Below, piece by piece: positions 49,097 through 57,236 of a DNA stretch of 64,000 nucleotides. The notes below the pieces were generated by a model. The model worked only from the letters and a program-made list of their open reading frames with translations. It ran no database searches and was not told where the DNA came from. Within the stretch, counting starts at the first letter, position 1, and each line of letters starts with the position of its first letter. Both the position numbers and the translations under genes were made by a program. Source of the DNA: 3-1-20CM-4-69-9 sp963833655 (GTDB lineage Bacteria > Actinomycetota > Thermoleophilia > Gaiellales > Gaiellaceae). The DNA lies in contig CAWHYL010000004.1 in the NCBI GenBank assembly GCA_963833655.1, forward strand, positions 868,001 to 932,000, read 5' to 3'.

Positions 49097-50007
49097 GTCA
49101 CGACGAGAATCACCGCCGCCGTTGCCGCCCACCCGGCGATGCACAGCAGGATCGGCAGGTCGCGCAGGAGCACCTCCTCCGGCTCCTCGCCCACGTCGCG
49201 CCCGTGCATCAGCAGCAGGTAGCGGAACACGCCGAAGACGACGAACGGGATCGTCACCATCATCGCCTTCGAGTCGCGTGCGGTGAACGTGTACAGGCAG
49301 TAGGAGATGACCGTGGACGCCGCGACCACGGTCACGAGCTGGTCGACGAGCGCGAGCGAGTAGCCCTCCAGGACAGGACGCCCCGGCGTGGACTCGGCGC
49401 CGACGAGCACCAGCTCACCGCGTCGCTTCGCGAGCGCGAGGAAGAGCGCGAGCAGCGCGGTGCACAGCAGGAGCCAGGGTGAGATACGAACGTCGACCGC
49501 GGCGGCGCCTGCAGCCGCGCGCACGACGAACAGGCCGCCGATCGTCATCACGTCGAGCAACACCAGATGCTTGAGCGACAGCGTGTACGCGGCCTGCAGC
49601 AGGAAGAACGCGCACAGGAAGAGAACGGACGCGAGCCCGAGCGGCACGACGAGCGCGAATGCGAGGACGAGCAGCACCGCGGCGAGAACGAGAGCCGCTC
49701 GCGGCGACAGCTCGCCGCGCGCGATCGGCCGCATGCGCTTGACGGGATGCAGGCGGTCGTGCGGGGCATCGCGGACGTCGTTGACGAGGTAGCTCGCGCT
49801 GGACGCGGCGCAATACGCCGCGAACGCCGCGACGGCCTCACCCCAACGCGAGAGATCGCCAAGCTTGGCGGCGAAGATGATGCCTGCGAACAGCAGCAGG
49901 TTCTTCGTCCACTGGCGCGGGCGCAGCGCAACGAACGCCGCACGCGCCGGCGACCGCCGCTGCGGCAGCTCGACGACACGCGCCGGAACGCTCACGCCGC
50001 GCTGCAC
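49093..50007 (-). CDS. UbiA-type prenyltransferase, decaprenyl-phosphate phosphoribosyltransferase-like
   Basis: A 304-residue membrane protein with about eight to nine helices. RPRQWTKNLLLFAGIIFA near residue 29 and the aspartate-rich site NDVRDAPHDRLHPVKRMRPIA (about 76-96) match the subfamily that attaches phosphoribose to decaprenyl phosphate (DPPR synthase), rather than quinone prenyltransferases. In mycobacteria this is the first step to decaprenylphosphoryl-arabinose for wall arabinan. No DprE1/DprE2 genes are in the window. GTG start; the stop of the histidine kinase gene is one base away, so the three genes form an operon-like group. Confidence 0.85.
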   Translation of the reverse strand: MQRGVSVPARVVELPQRRSPARAAFVALRPRQWTKNLLLFAGIIFAAKLGDLSRWGEAVAAFAAYCAASSASYLVNDVRDAPHDRLHPVKRMRPIARGELSPRAALVLAAVLLVLAFALVVPLGLASVLFLCAFFLLQAAYTLSLKHLVLLDVMTIGGLFVVRAAAGAAAVDVRISPWLLLCTALLALFLALAKRRGELVLVGAESTPGRPVLEGYSLALVDQLVTVVAASTVISYCLYTFTARDSKAMMVTIPFVVFGVFRYLLLMHGRDVGEEPEEVLLRDLPILLCIAGWAATAAVILVVT

Positions 50008-50008
50008 A

Positions 50009-51400
50009 TTAGTGGTGCGGCGCCCCCGGCAGCACGAGCTCGAAGCGGCTGCCCCGACCTGCCTCGGACTGCAGCCTGATGCTGCCGCCGAGCGCGGCCG
50101 CGAGCTCGTGCGCGATCGCGAGCCCCAGCCCCGTGCCGGAGTCGTCGCGCGACCAGAACGGACGGAAGATGCGGTCGCGCTCCTCCGGCGCCACGCCCGG
50201 CCCGTTGTCGTCGACCGCCACCGAGATGCGGCCGTTCGTCGCGGCGAGCTCCAGCTCGACCTTGCCGCCGTCCGGCGTCCAGCGGAACGCGTTCGAGAGC
50301 AGGTTCGAGATGATCTGCAGCACGCGGTCGCCGTCGGTGACGATCGTCGGGCTCGCCTCGAAGCGCTTCTCGTAGTCGATGCGGCGCCGTCGCGCCTCCT
50401 CGCCGAACGCCGCGTATGCCTGCTCGCACAGGCGGCTCATGTCGACCTCCTCGGAGAGGAGCGTAAAGCGGTGCGCCTCGAGCTTTGCGAGATCGAGCAC
50501 GTCGCCGACGAGCCGCTCAAGGCGGGCCGTCTCGCTCGCGATCATGTCGAGTGAGGCAGCGCGCACCTCCGGATCGGACGCGACGCCCTCTCGCAGCGCC
50601 TCGACATGGCCGCGGATCGCCGTCAGCGGCGTGCGCAGCTCGTGCGACACGCTCATGAGGAAGTTGCGCTCCTGCTGCTCCGCTTCGCCGAGCCTCGACG
50701 CCATGTCGCGGAAGCTCTGGGCGAGGTCGGCAATCTCGTCGCTCCCGCGCACGTCGGGGACGGTCACGTCGTAGTGGCCGCGCGTGATCTCGTCGGCCGC
50801 AGCCGACAGCGCGAGGACGGGACGGGTGATGCGGCGCGACAGGTACCAGCCGAGCAGGCCGGCCGCGACGATGCCGCCGATCAGCGCGAGGCCGAGCCGC
50901 CCGAGCAGCCGCCTGAGCCCGCTCGCGACCTCCGTCTTCGGCGTCGCGACGACGAGCGCGCCGAACGGAGCGCTCCCAGGTGCGAGCCGCATCGGGTGCT
51001 GCACCGCGAGATAGGTGCGGCGAAAGCCGGGCGGCCGGAATTCGAACGTGCGCGTCTTCTCCGATCTCCAGTCGACCGCCTTCAGCGGCAGCTGTCGCAG
51101 GCCGGTGGGCCCGGCGCCCGGGAAGGCGTCGGCGCCGACGTAGAAGATCTTGTCTCCCGTCGCCTTCTCGAGCTGCGCCGGCGCGAACCGCAGCGTCTTC
51201 GCGCCCGTGTCGTTCGCCGCGATCGCCTGCCGCTCGTACAGCTGCGTGAGACCGTTCGCCTCGCGCCGCAGCTTCACGAGGAGCTGCTTGTGCGCGTAGT
51301 TCTGGAAGAGGGCCAACGCGATCGCGGCCGCGATCACTCCGCTCACGACGATGCCGACCAGGAAGAGGGCGGGCAGCCGGAAGCGCAGCGATCCGAGCAT
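50009..51400 (-). CDS. two-component sensor histidine kinase (HAMP, HisKA, HATPase)
   Basis: A 463-residue membrane kinase. Helix 1 (about 10-32), extracytoplasmic sensor region, helix 2 (about 165-187), HAMP domain (RRITRPVLALSAAADEITRG), HisKA with the phospho-His in SVSHELRTPLTAIRGH (His about 253), then N-box LLSNAFRWTPDGG, G1 VDDNGPGV and G2 GTGLGLAIAHEL. All catalytic motifs are intact. It follows its response regulator by 19 bases. Confidence 0.94.
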   Translation of the reverse strand: MLGSLRFRLPALFLVGIVVSGVIAAAIALALFQNYAHKQLLVKLRREANGLTQLYERQAIAANDTGAKTLRFAPAQLEKATGDKIFYVGADAFPGAGPTGLRQLPLKAVDWRSEKTRTFEFRPPGFRRTYLAVQHPMRLAPGSAPFGALVVATPKTEVASGLRRLLGRLGLALIGGIVAAGLLGWYLSRRITRPVLALSAAADEITRGHYDVTVPDVRGSDEIADLAQSFRDMASRLGEAEQQERNFLMSVSHELRTPLTAIRGHVEALREGVASDPEVRAASLDMIASETARLERLVGDVLDLAKLEAHRFTLLSEEVDMSRLCEQAYAAFGEEARRRRIDYEKRFEASPTIVTDGDRVLQIISNLLSNAFRWTPDGGKVELELAATNGRISVAVDDNGPGVAPEERDRIFRPFWSRDDSGTGLGLAIAHELAAALGGSIRLQSEAGRGSRFELVLPGAPHH

Positions 51401-51419
51401 GGCGGCCTACACGGTACTG

Positions 51420-52124
51420 CTAGGCGCTGACCGCATCGCGCGCGGGGCCGACCTTGTAGCCGACGCCCCACACGGTCACGATCGGCGATGCCTCGCCGAG
51501 CTTCCGCCGGAGCTGGCGCACGTGAACGTCGACGGTGCGCGTGTCGCCGGCGAACGTGTAGCCCCACACGCGCTCGAGCAGCTGGTCGCGCGTGAGCACG
51601 AGCCCCCGGTGGTCGAGCAGCTCCCAGAGAAGGTCGAACTCCTTCGGCGCGAGCTGGATCTCCTGCTGGCCGACCTTGACTTCGCGCCGGCCCGAGTCGA
51701 TGACGAGGTCGCCGTGTCGCAGCACCGCGCTTTCCGGCTCCTTTCGCTCGGGGGCGGCACGGCGCAGGATCGACTTCACGCGTGCGACGAGCTCGCGCGG
51801 GTTGAACGGCTTCGTCATGTAGTCGTCCGCCCCGACTTCGAGCCCGATGATCTTGTCCACGTCCTCGTCGCGCGCCGTGAGCATCAGGATCGGCACGTCG
51901 GACCGCTGCCGGATGCGACGGCAGATCTCGATCCCGTCGATGTCCGGGAGCATCAGGTCGAGCACGATCAGCGACGGCTGCTGGCTCTGGACCGCCGCGA
52001 GTGCCTCCGCACCGTTCGTCGCTGCGCGGACCTCGTAGCCCGCGTTCTTCAGGTAGAGGGAGACGAACGACGCGATGGAGGCCTCGTCCTCCACGACGAG
52101 CACCGATTGCGTGCTACTGCTCAT
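51420..52124 (-). CDS. OmpR/PhoB-family response regulator
   Basis: A 234-residue regulator. The receiver has VVEDEAS, phosphoacceptor LIVLDLMLPDIDG (Asp about 56), switch LMLTARDED and Lys in MTKPFNP. The winged helix contains LAPKEFDLLWELLDHRGLVLTRDQLLERVWG and VDVHVRQLRRKLGE with WGVGYK at the end. It is complete and canonical, in contrast to the degenerate regulator at 38656. Partner of the kinase that follows. ATG at 52124. Upstream lies the secreted protein gene on the same strand, nine bases away. Confidence 0.95.
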   Translation of the reverse strand: MSSSTQSVLVVEDEASIASFVSLYLKNAGYEVRAATNGAEALAAVQSQQPSLIVLDLMLPDIDGIEICRRIRQRSDVPILMLTARDEDVDKIIGLEVGADDYMTKPFNPRELVARVKSILRRAAPERKEPESAVLRHGDLVIDSGRREVKVGQQEIQLAPKEFDLLWELLDHRGLVLTRDQLLERVWGYTFAGDTRTVDVHVRQLRRKLGEASPIVTVWGVGYKVGPARDAVSA

Positions 52125-52133
52125 ACGGTGAGG

Positions 52134-52616
52134 TTAGGGGCCGGTGGTGGCGTTCAGCGCGAACGGCACCGCGAACGCCGGGATCAGGTTGTAGTCGCCG
52201 CCGTTGACGGCGTACGACCCGTCGGCGTCGGTGCCGGCGCCGTTCACGATGACGTTGCCCGTGCCGACGAACGACAGGTTGATGCCGCGGCCGCGCACGA
52301 CGACCCTGAACGTTCCGCCGATGATCCGGAAGCGCACCTTCGTGCCGCCCCAGACCGTCGCCGTGTCGGTCTTGTCCTTCGACCAGTCGTCGCCTGTGAC
52401 GATCGGGCCCGTGCCGTCGCCGTCGACAGGGTCGTTGATCAGGACGCTGCCCTTACCGAGGCTGCCGATGACGCCGCCGCGACCCTGGATCGTGATCACC
52501 CCGCGCGCGTCCTTCACCGACAGCGTTCCGTCCGCCGCAGCGAGCGGGCGCGCGGCGGAGCCCGCAGGCAGCGCCAGTGCGACCGCGAGCAGGACAAAGG
52601 TGAGGAGCCGCCTCAT
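52134..52616 (-). CDS. secreted hypothetical protein
   Basis: A 160-residue protein. An N-terminal signal peptide is clear (RRLLTFVLLAVALALPAGSAA, with an Ala-rich cleavage region near residue 22). The mature part is Gly/Val/Asp/Thr-rich and predicted all-beta (GVITIQGRGGVIGSLGKGSVLI, FRIIGGTFRVVVRGRGINLSFVGTG), reminiscent of a small parallel beta-structure. It ends in a Thr/Ala tail. ATG at 52616. It is directly followed by the OmpR-type regulator and kinase, so it might be the sensed or regulated surface component. Confidence 0.72.
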   Translation of the reverse strand: MRRLLTFVLLAVALALPAGSAARPLAAADGTLSVKDARGVITIQGRGGVIGSLGKGSVLINDPVDGDGTGPIVTGDDWSKDKTDTATVWGGTKVRFRIIGGTFRVVVRGRGINLSFVGTGNVIVNGAGTDADGSYAVNGGDYNLIPAFAVPFALNATTGP

Positions 52617-52692
52617 CGCAGTCAGTATCGGGGGTCGATGAGTGCGCATGTTCAGTGGATCGTAAGGAAACTGTAAGCGGCCGAGGCCGGGC

Positions 52693-54252
52693 GTGACGGC
52701 GCTCCTGCTCTCGGCCCTCGCGCTCTCGCCGGCGCTGCAGGGACTCCACGTCACGAACGGGTCGACGCCGTTCGCGGGCGACAACCGCCTGCTGACGACG
52801 GTGAGCCCGAACGGCGACGGCTTTCGCGACCGCGCGATCGTCCACTTCCGGCTGACGCGACCTGCGCGCGTGGAGCTCGACGTCGTGGCGACGAACATGG
52901 TCCGGGCTGGCAAAGGGGCCACGTCCGTTGTCTGGCACACGGCACGCAGCTTCGCCGCGGGGCCGGGCACGCTCACGTGGCGGCCGCCGCGGTCGACGCA
53001 GCCGCGGACGTACATCCTCCGGCTGCGGGTCGGCACCCGCGTCTACGGCGCTTACGGTCCCGGCGGCCGTCAAAACGCGCCCGTCGTCCGGGTGCAAGGG
53101 ATCGACGCCGCGTTCACGAAGCGGAGCTACGCGCCGGGCGAGTCGGCGGAATTGCGGCTCGCCACCGACGCGCGAGTGCTGCGCCTCCAGGTCTTCGCGT
53201 ACCAGTCGCCGGGACGGCCGAGCGAGCAGGACGTGCACACGAACGGGCTCGCGAAGACCGGCCCGATCCGCATCGACTGGAGCGCGCATCGCGACGGGCC
53301 GGCGCTCCTCGACGTCGTGCGGGCGGGCGACTGGCCGAGCGGGCTGTACTTCGTGCGCGCGACGGCAGCCGACGGCCGCGTCGGCTACGCCCCGTTCATC
53401 ATTCGCCCGCGCACGCTGGGGATGCAGCGCGTCGCGGTGGTGCTCGCGACCAACACGTGGGCGGCGTACAACTTCGAGGACGCGGACGGCGACGGCTGGG
53501 GCGACTCGTGGTACGTCACCGGCCGGCACAACAGCGTCGATCTCGAGCGTCCGTTCCTCGACTTCGGCGTCCCGTTCCGGTTTCGTGACTGGGATCTCGA
53601 GTTCATCGCGTGGCTGAACCGCACCGGCCGCTCCGTCGACTTCCTCTCGGACGACGACCTCGACCGAGTCGCGAGCGGCGACGAGCTCGCGCGCCGGTAC
53701 GACCTCGTCGTCTTCCCGGGGCACGAGGAGTACGTGACCCGGCACGAGTACGACGTCATCCAGCGCTACCGCGACGCCGGCGGCAACCTGGCGTTCCTCG
53801 CCGCGAACAACCTCTATCGGCGGGTCGATCTCGTCGGGCACCAGCTCGTGCGCCGGGCGCCGTGGCGCGACCTCGGGCGGCCCGAGTCGTCGGTCGTCGG
53901 CGTCCAGTACGTCGGCTCCAACAACGGCTCGCAGCAGGCGGGCTACACCGTCACGGGTGCCGGCCAAGCGCCGTGGGCTTTTGCGGGCACGGGCCTGGCG
54001 GATGGTGACGTGTTCGGCCGCTATGGGATCGAGATCGACGCGCGCACCGCGGCGTCTCCACCCGGGACGCAGGTCCTGGCGCGGATCCCGAACCTGATCG
54101 GCGGCGGCCGCTCGGCCGAGATGACCTACTACGAGACGCCGGCGGGCGCGAAGGTGTTCGCGGCCGGCGTGATCAACTTCGGCGCTTCGCTCGGCGACCC
54201 GGCGGTCGAGCGTCTGCTCGAGAACGTCTGGGCGCGGCTGACGGTGCCGTGA
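52693..54252 (+). CDS. secreted N,N-dimethylformamidase beta-subunit-like protein
   Basis: A 519-residue protein with a short N-terminal signal-like segment (ALLLSALALSPALQGL). Residues about 35-230 form beta-sandwich-like domains (SPNGDGFRDRAIVHFRL is similar to gliding/FlgD-type Ig folds). The C-terminal half resembles the DMFase beta-subunit catalytic-like domain (ATNTWAAYNFEDADGDGWGDSWY, LERPFLDFGVPFRFRDWDLEFIAWL, VVFPGHEEY). DMF degradation is not implied; this domain occurs in many secreted proteins of unknown role. GTG start at 52693. The next gene starts within its stop (GTGA). Confidence 0.75.
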   Translation: MTALLLSALALSPALQGLHVTNGSTPFAGDNRLLTTVSPNGDGFRDRAIVHFRLTRPARVELDVVATNMVRAGKGATSVVWHTARSFAAGPGTLTWRPPRSTQPRTYILRLRVGTRVYGAYGPGGRQNAPVVRVQGIDAAFTKRSYAPGESAELRLATDARVLRLQVFAYQSPGRPSEQDVHTNGLAKTGPIRIDWSAHRDGPALLDVVRAGDWPSGLYFVRATAADGRVGYAPFIIRPRTLGMQRVAVVLATNTWAAYNFEDADGDGWGDSWYVTGRHNSVDLERPFLDFGVPFRFRDWDLEFIAWLNRTGRSVDFLSDDDLDRVASGDELARRYDLVVFPGHEEYVTRHEYDVIQRYRDAGGNLAFLAANNLYRRVDLVGHQLVRRAPWRDLGRPESSVVGVQYVGSNNGSQQAGYTVTGAGQAPWAFAGTGLADGDVFGRYGIEIDARTAASPPGTQVLARIPNLIGGGRSAEMTYYETPAGAKVFAAGVINFGASLGDPAVERLLENVWARLTVP

Positions 54253-54548
54253 GCAGGGCCGTCCGAGGCGGCGGCGAAGATGCTCGGGTGACCGAGGACG
54301 CCCGAGCCGACCGCACCGCCCGCCTGCTGGCGGCGCGACTCGATGCGGTTGCGCGCGTCGCGGGACAGCTGCGCCATGCCGAGGCCGAGCGGCTCGTCGA
54401 GGTCGCGTCGATCGCGACGATGCGCGCGGTCGCGCTCGCGCTCATTCGCGCCGAGCAGGCGGACGAGATCTGGCGCGAGGCCCACGTTCGGCACCCGCAG
54501 CTGCCGCATCCCGCGCGGCTCGAGCTACCGGAGCGGCTGGCGGCCTAG
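54249..54548 (+). CDS. small helical hypothetical protein
   Basis: A 99-residue Ala/Arg/Glu-rich protein, probably helical throughout (LLAARLDAVARVAGQLRHAEAERLVEVASIATMRAVALALIRAEQADEIWREA). The GTG at 54249 overlaps the upstream stop; a second GTG at 54288 is possible. Its codon pattern looks coding, but nothing else supports it. Convergent with the 3-hydroxyacyl-CoA dehydrogenase gene with a four-base overlap. Function unknown. Confidence 0.55.
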   Translation: MSRAVRGGGEDARVTEDARADRTARLLAARLDAVARVAGQLRHAEAERLVEVASIATMRAVALALIRAEQADEIWREAHVRHPQLPHPARLELPERLAA

Positions 54549-55396
54549 TAGGTGTAGAAGCCGGCGCCGGACTTCCGGCCCAGCTTGCCTTCTTGCTGCA
54601 TGCGCACGAGCCGCTCGGGCGGCGCCATCCGCGTCTCGCCGAGCTTTCCGTGCAGCGCCTCTGATGCATGCACGTGCACGTCGATCCCGATCAGGTCGAT
54701 CAGCGCGCACGGGCCCATCGGCCAGCCGGCGCCGTTGGTCATCGCCTTGTCCATGTCCTCCGGCGGCACGTCCGCTTCGTCGAGGACCCGCACGCAATCG
54801 TTCAGGAGCGGAATCAGGATCCGGTTGACGATGAAGCCCGGGGTGTCGTTGCAGCGCACGGGCTGCTTGCCGGCGCGCTCCGCCCAGTCGTAGGCCGCGT
54901 CGACGGCGTCGTCGGCGCTCTGCGGTGTGCGCACGATCTCGACGAGCGGCAGCACGGGCGCAGGGTTGAAGAAGTGCATCCCCACCACGCGCTCCGGATG
55001 CTGCGTCGCTTGCGCAATGTCCCCAACCGACAACGCCGACGTGTTCGTCGCCAGGATCGTGTCTGGCACCACGAGGCGATCGAGCTCCGCGAAGACCTCG
55101 CGTTTGAGGTCGAGCTCCTCGAGCACCGCTTCGATGACGAGGTCGCAATCGGCCAGATCGGACAACTCGGTCGTGAGGGTCAGGCGCCCGGCGGCCGCGT
55201 CGCGTTCGGCCCCCGACATTCGGCCCTTTTCGACACCGCGCGTCAGGTAGCGCTCGATGGTGGCGCGCCCGCGCTGTCCGAGGTCAGCGCTCACCTCGCG
55301 GCCGACCGTCTCGAACCCCGCCTGGACGCTGACCTGCGCGATGCCGGCTCCCATCGTCCCGAGTCCGACGACGCCGACCTTGCGGATCTCCTTCAC
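54545..55396 (-). CDS. 3-hydroxybutyryl-CoA dehydrogenase
   Basis: A 283-residue NAD-dependent 3-hydroxyacyl-CoA dehydrogenase of the short PaaH/Hbd type. GVVGLGTMGAGIA is the Rossmann loop, IEAVLEELDLKREVFAELD, TNTSALSV, GMHFFNPAPVLPLVEIV (catalytic His-Glu region) and NDTPGFIVNRIL complete the family pattern; it ends with KSGAGFYTY. The GTG at 55396 overlaps the stop of the upstream methyltransferase gene (GTGA). With the thiolase upstream it could act in beta-oxidation or in acetoacetyl-CoA/polyhydroxybutyrate metabolism. Confidence 0.94.
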   Translation of the reverse strand: MKEIRKVGVVGLGTMGAGIAQVSVQAGFETVGREVSADLGQRGRATIERYLTRGVEKGRMSGAERDAAAGRLTLTTELSDLADCDLVIEAVLEELDLKREVFAELDRLVVPDTILATNTSALSVGDIAQATQHPERVVGMHFFNPAPVLPLVEIVRTPQSADDAVDAAYDWAERAGKQPVRCNDTPGFIVNRILIPLLNDCVRVLDEADVPPEDMDKAMTNGAGWPMGPCALIDLIGIDVHVHASEALHGKLGETRMAPPERLVRMQQEGKLGRKSGAGFYTY

Positions 55397-56043
55397 GCGC
55401 GCGCGAGCACCCAGTGGAACGCGACGTCGCCGTGGCCGGGCTCGTGTTGCACGACGACCTCTTCGCGGGTCGGCTCGAGCCCGCACTCTCGGAGGAGCGG
55501 GAGATACGAATCGCCCCCGAGCGAGGCGAAGAACATCGGCGCCCCGAGCCAATCGTCGTCGACGTCCTCGCCCGCGTCCCCCGCCGCGAACGTCGCGAGG
55601 AAGAGGCCCCCTTCGCGGAGCCAGAGCGCGACGCGGCCGATCAGCTCACGCTGCTCGTGCATCGGTACGTGGCCGAAGAAGTAGAGCGCGACGACCGCGT
55701 CGAACGTCCCCTCGGCGATCTCCAGCTCGAGCGCGTCCGCGTTGAGAAACGACGCCTCCGGCACGTGGTGCCGTGCGAGCTCGATCTGCACGGCGGAAAT
55801 GTCGACGCCCGTTACGCGATGTCTCCGCGCGAGCTGTCTCGTGCCTGGCACCCCGCGGCCGCAGCCGAGCTCGAGCACGTTCGATCCCTCGGGAAGCTGT
55901 GCGTCGAGGTCGCGGAGCCACTCCAGCGCCGGCGACGCAACGCGACCGGCCCACTCTGCGTAGCGCAGTGCGATCGCGTCGTAACCACGCGCCACGATCT
56001 CCTTCGGATCGCGCGCGAGAGCCCGCCCGGCCAGATCCCCCAC
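55393..56043 (-). CDS. class I SAM-dependent methyltransferase
   Basis: A 216-residue methyltransferase. NVLELGCGRGVPGTRQLA is motif I, VTGVDISAVQIELA motif II, NADALELEIAEGTFDAVVALYFF motif IV. It ends in a beta-sheet region containing VVQHEPGHGDVAFHWVL. Substrate unknown; such proteins often act on small molecules. GTG at 56043; 18 bases separate it from the thiolase stop, so it is likely cotranscribed. A REP-like palindrome encodes Val-Pro-Gly-Thr in motif I. Confidence 0.83.
   Translation of the reverse strand: MGDLAGRALARDPKEIVARGYDAIALRYAEWAGRVASPALEWLRDLDAQLPEGSNVLELGCGRGVPGTRQLARRHRVTGVDISAVQIELARHHVPEASFLNADALELEIAEGTFDAVVALYFFGHVPMHEQRELIGRVALWLREGGLFLATFAAGDAGEDVDDDWLGAPMFFASLGGDSYLPLLRECGLEPTREEVVVQHEPGHGDVAFHWVLARA
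55841..55851 (+). repeat. REP-like palindrome, in methyltransferase motif I
   Basis: GTGCCTGGCAC preceded by TGTCTC (YGTCWC flank). The gene reads the complement in frame as Val-Pro-Gly-Thr (about residue 65-68). Confidence 0.65.
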
Positions 56044-56060
56044 GCGCCTGAGGGTAACGG

Positions 56061-57236
56061 CTACAGCCGCTCGATGACCGCGGCAATCGCCTGGCCGAAG
56101 CCGATGCACATCGTCGCGATGCCGTAGCGCGCGTCGCGGCGTTCGAGCTCGTTCAGCAGCGTTGCCGTGATACGGGCACCCGTTGCGCCGAGCGGGTGTC
56201 CGAGCGAGATGCCGCCGCCGTTCGGGTTGACGTCTTCCGCGCGCTCCTCGAGCTGCGTGTCGCGCATGAACTGCAGGGCGACCGACGCGAAGGCCTCGTT
56301 CACCTCGATCACGGAGACCTCGTCCCAACCCAGGCCCGCACGCGCAAGCGCAGCCGCGCATGCCTGCGGGTTGCCGTGCAGCATGCGATGCGGGTCGACG
56401 CCCGCGAGGCCGAAGGCGAGGAACCGTCCCCGCGGCTCGAGCTCGAGCCTGTTGACGGCGTTCTCGCTCGCGATCAGCACCGCGGCCGCGCCGTCGCAGA
56501 TTTGCGAGGAGTTCCCCGCCGTTACCTTCCCGTCAGGGAGGAACGCCGGCTTCAGGGCCGCGAGCGCCTCCGCCGACGTGTCGCGGCGCGGCGTCTCGTC
56601 CACGTCGAAGACGACGCCGACGTGCGGGTTCGTCAAGTCGACCGGCACGACCTCGTTCGCGAAGCGACCCTCGTCGATGGCACGAACGGCGCGACGGTGC
56701 GACTCGAGCGAGAACGCGTCGAGCTCCTCGCGCGAGAGTCCCCACTCGTCGGCGATCACCTCGGCCGAGATTCCCTGCGGGACGATCTGCCAGCGCTCGA
56801 GCAGCTTGTCCGAGAGGTCGCCGCCGTTCGAGCCCATCGGGACGCGCGACATCATCTCGGCGCCCGCCGACACGACGAGATCGAGCTGGCCGGACCAGAT
56901 CGCCGTCGCGGCGTTGAAGTTCGCCTGCATCGACGAGCCGCACTGGCGGTCGACGGTGGTGCCAGGCACGCTCTCGGGCCAGCCGGCCACGAGCGGCACC
57001 ATCCGGCCGATGTTCCAGCCCTGCTCGCCGATCTGGGTGACGCAGCCGAACTGGACGTCCTCGACCTGACCCGGATCGACGTCGCTGCGGCGGACGAGCG
57101 CATTGAGCACCTGAGCCGCGAGCTCGTCGCCGCGAATGGACGACAGCGCGCCGTTACGCCTGCCGATCGGCGACCGAACGGCGTCCACGATCAGCGCGTC
57201 GGAGTGCCAGGCAGACACCGGGTCTACACTAGCCAT
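56061..57236 (-). CDS. acetyl-CoA acetyltransferase (thiolase)
   Basis: A 391-residue thiolase. IVDAVRSPIGR at the N-terminus, VPGTTVDRQCGSS with the nucleophilic Cys (about 99), NEAFASVAL, NPNGGGISLGHPLGATGAR (catalytic His) and MCIGFGQAIA (second Cys) are all intact. It cleaves or forms acetoacetyl- or 3-ketoacyl-CoA. The ATG at 57236 directly abuts the divergent aldehyde dehydrogenase start; a GTG at 57218 would also preserve the conserved part and leave some promoter space. Confidence 0.94.
   Translation of the reverse strand: MASVDPVSAWHSDALIVDAVRSPIGRRNGALSSIRGDELAAQVLNALVRRSDVDPGQVEDVQFGCVTQIGEQGWNIGRMVPLVAGWPESVPGTTVDRQCGSSMQANFNAATAIWSGQLDLVVSAGAEMMSRVPMGSNGGDLSDKLLERWQIVPQGISAEVIADEWGLSREELDAFSLESHRRAVRAIDEGRFANEVVPVDLTNPHVGVVFDVDETPRRDTSAEALAALKPAFLPDGKVTAGNSSQICDGAAAVLIASENAVNRLELEPRGRFLAFGLAGVDPHRMLHGNPQACAAALARAGLGWDEVSVIEVNEAFASVALQFMRDTQLEERAEDVNPNGGGISLGHPLGATGARITATLLNELERRDARYGIATMCIGFGQAIAAVIERL
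56959..56969 (-). repeat. REP-like palindrome, in thiolase
   Basis: GTGCCAGGCAC on the plus strand, read in frame as Val-Pro-Gly-Thr of the conserved thiolase VPGTT block. This copy may be fortuitous, since the peptide itself is conserved in thiolases. A truncated copy (GTGCCAGGCA) lies at 57204-57213 near the gene start. Confidence 0.45.
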
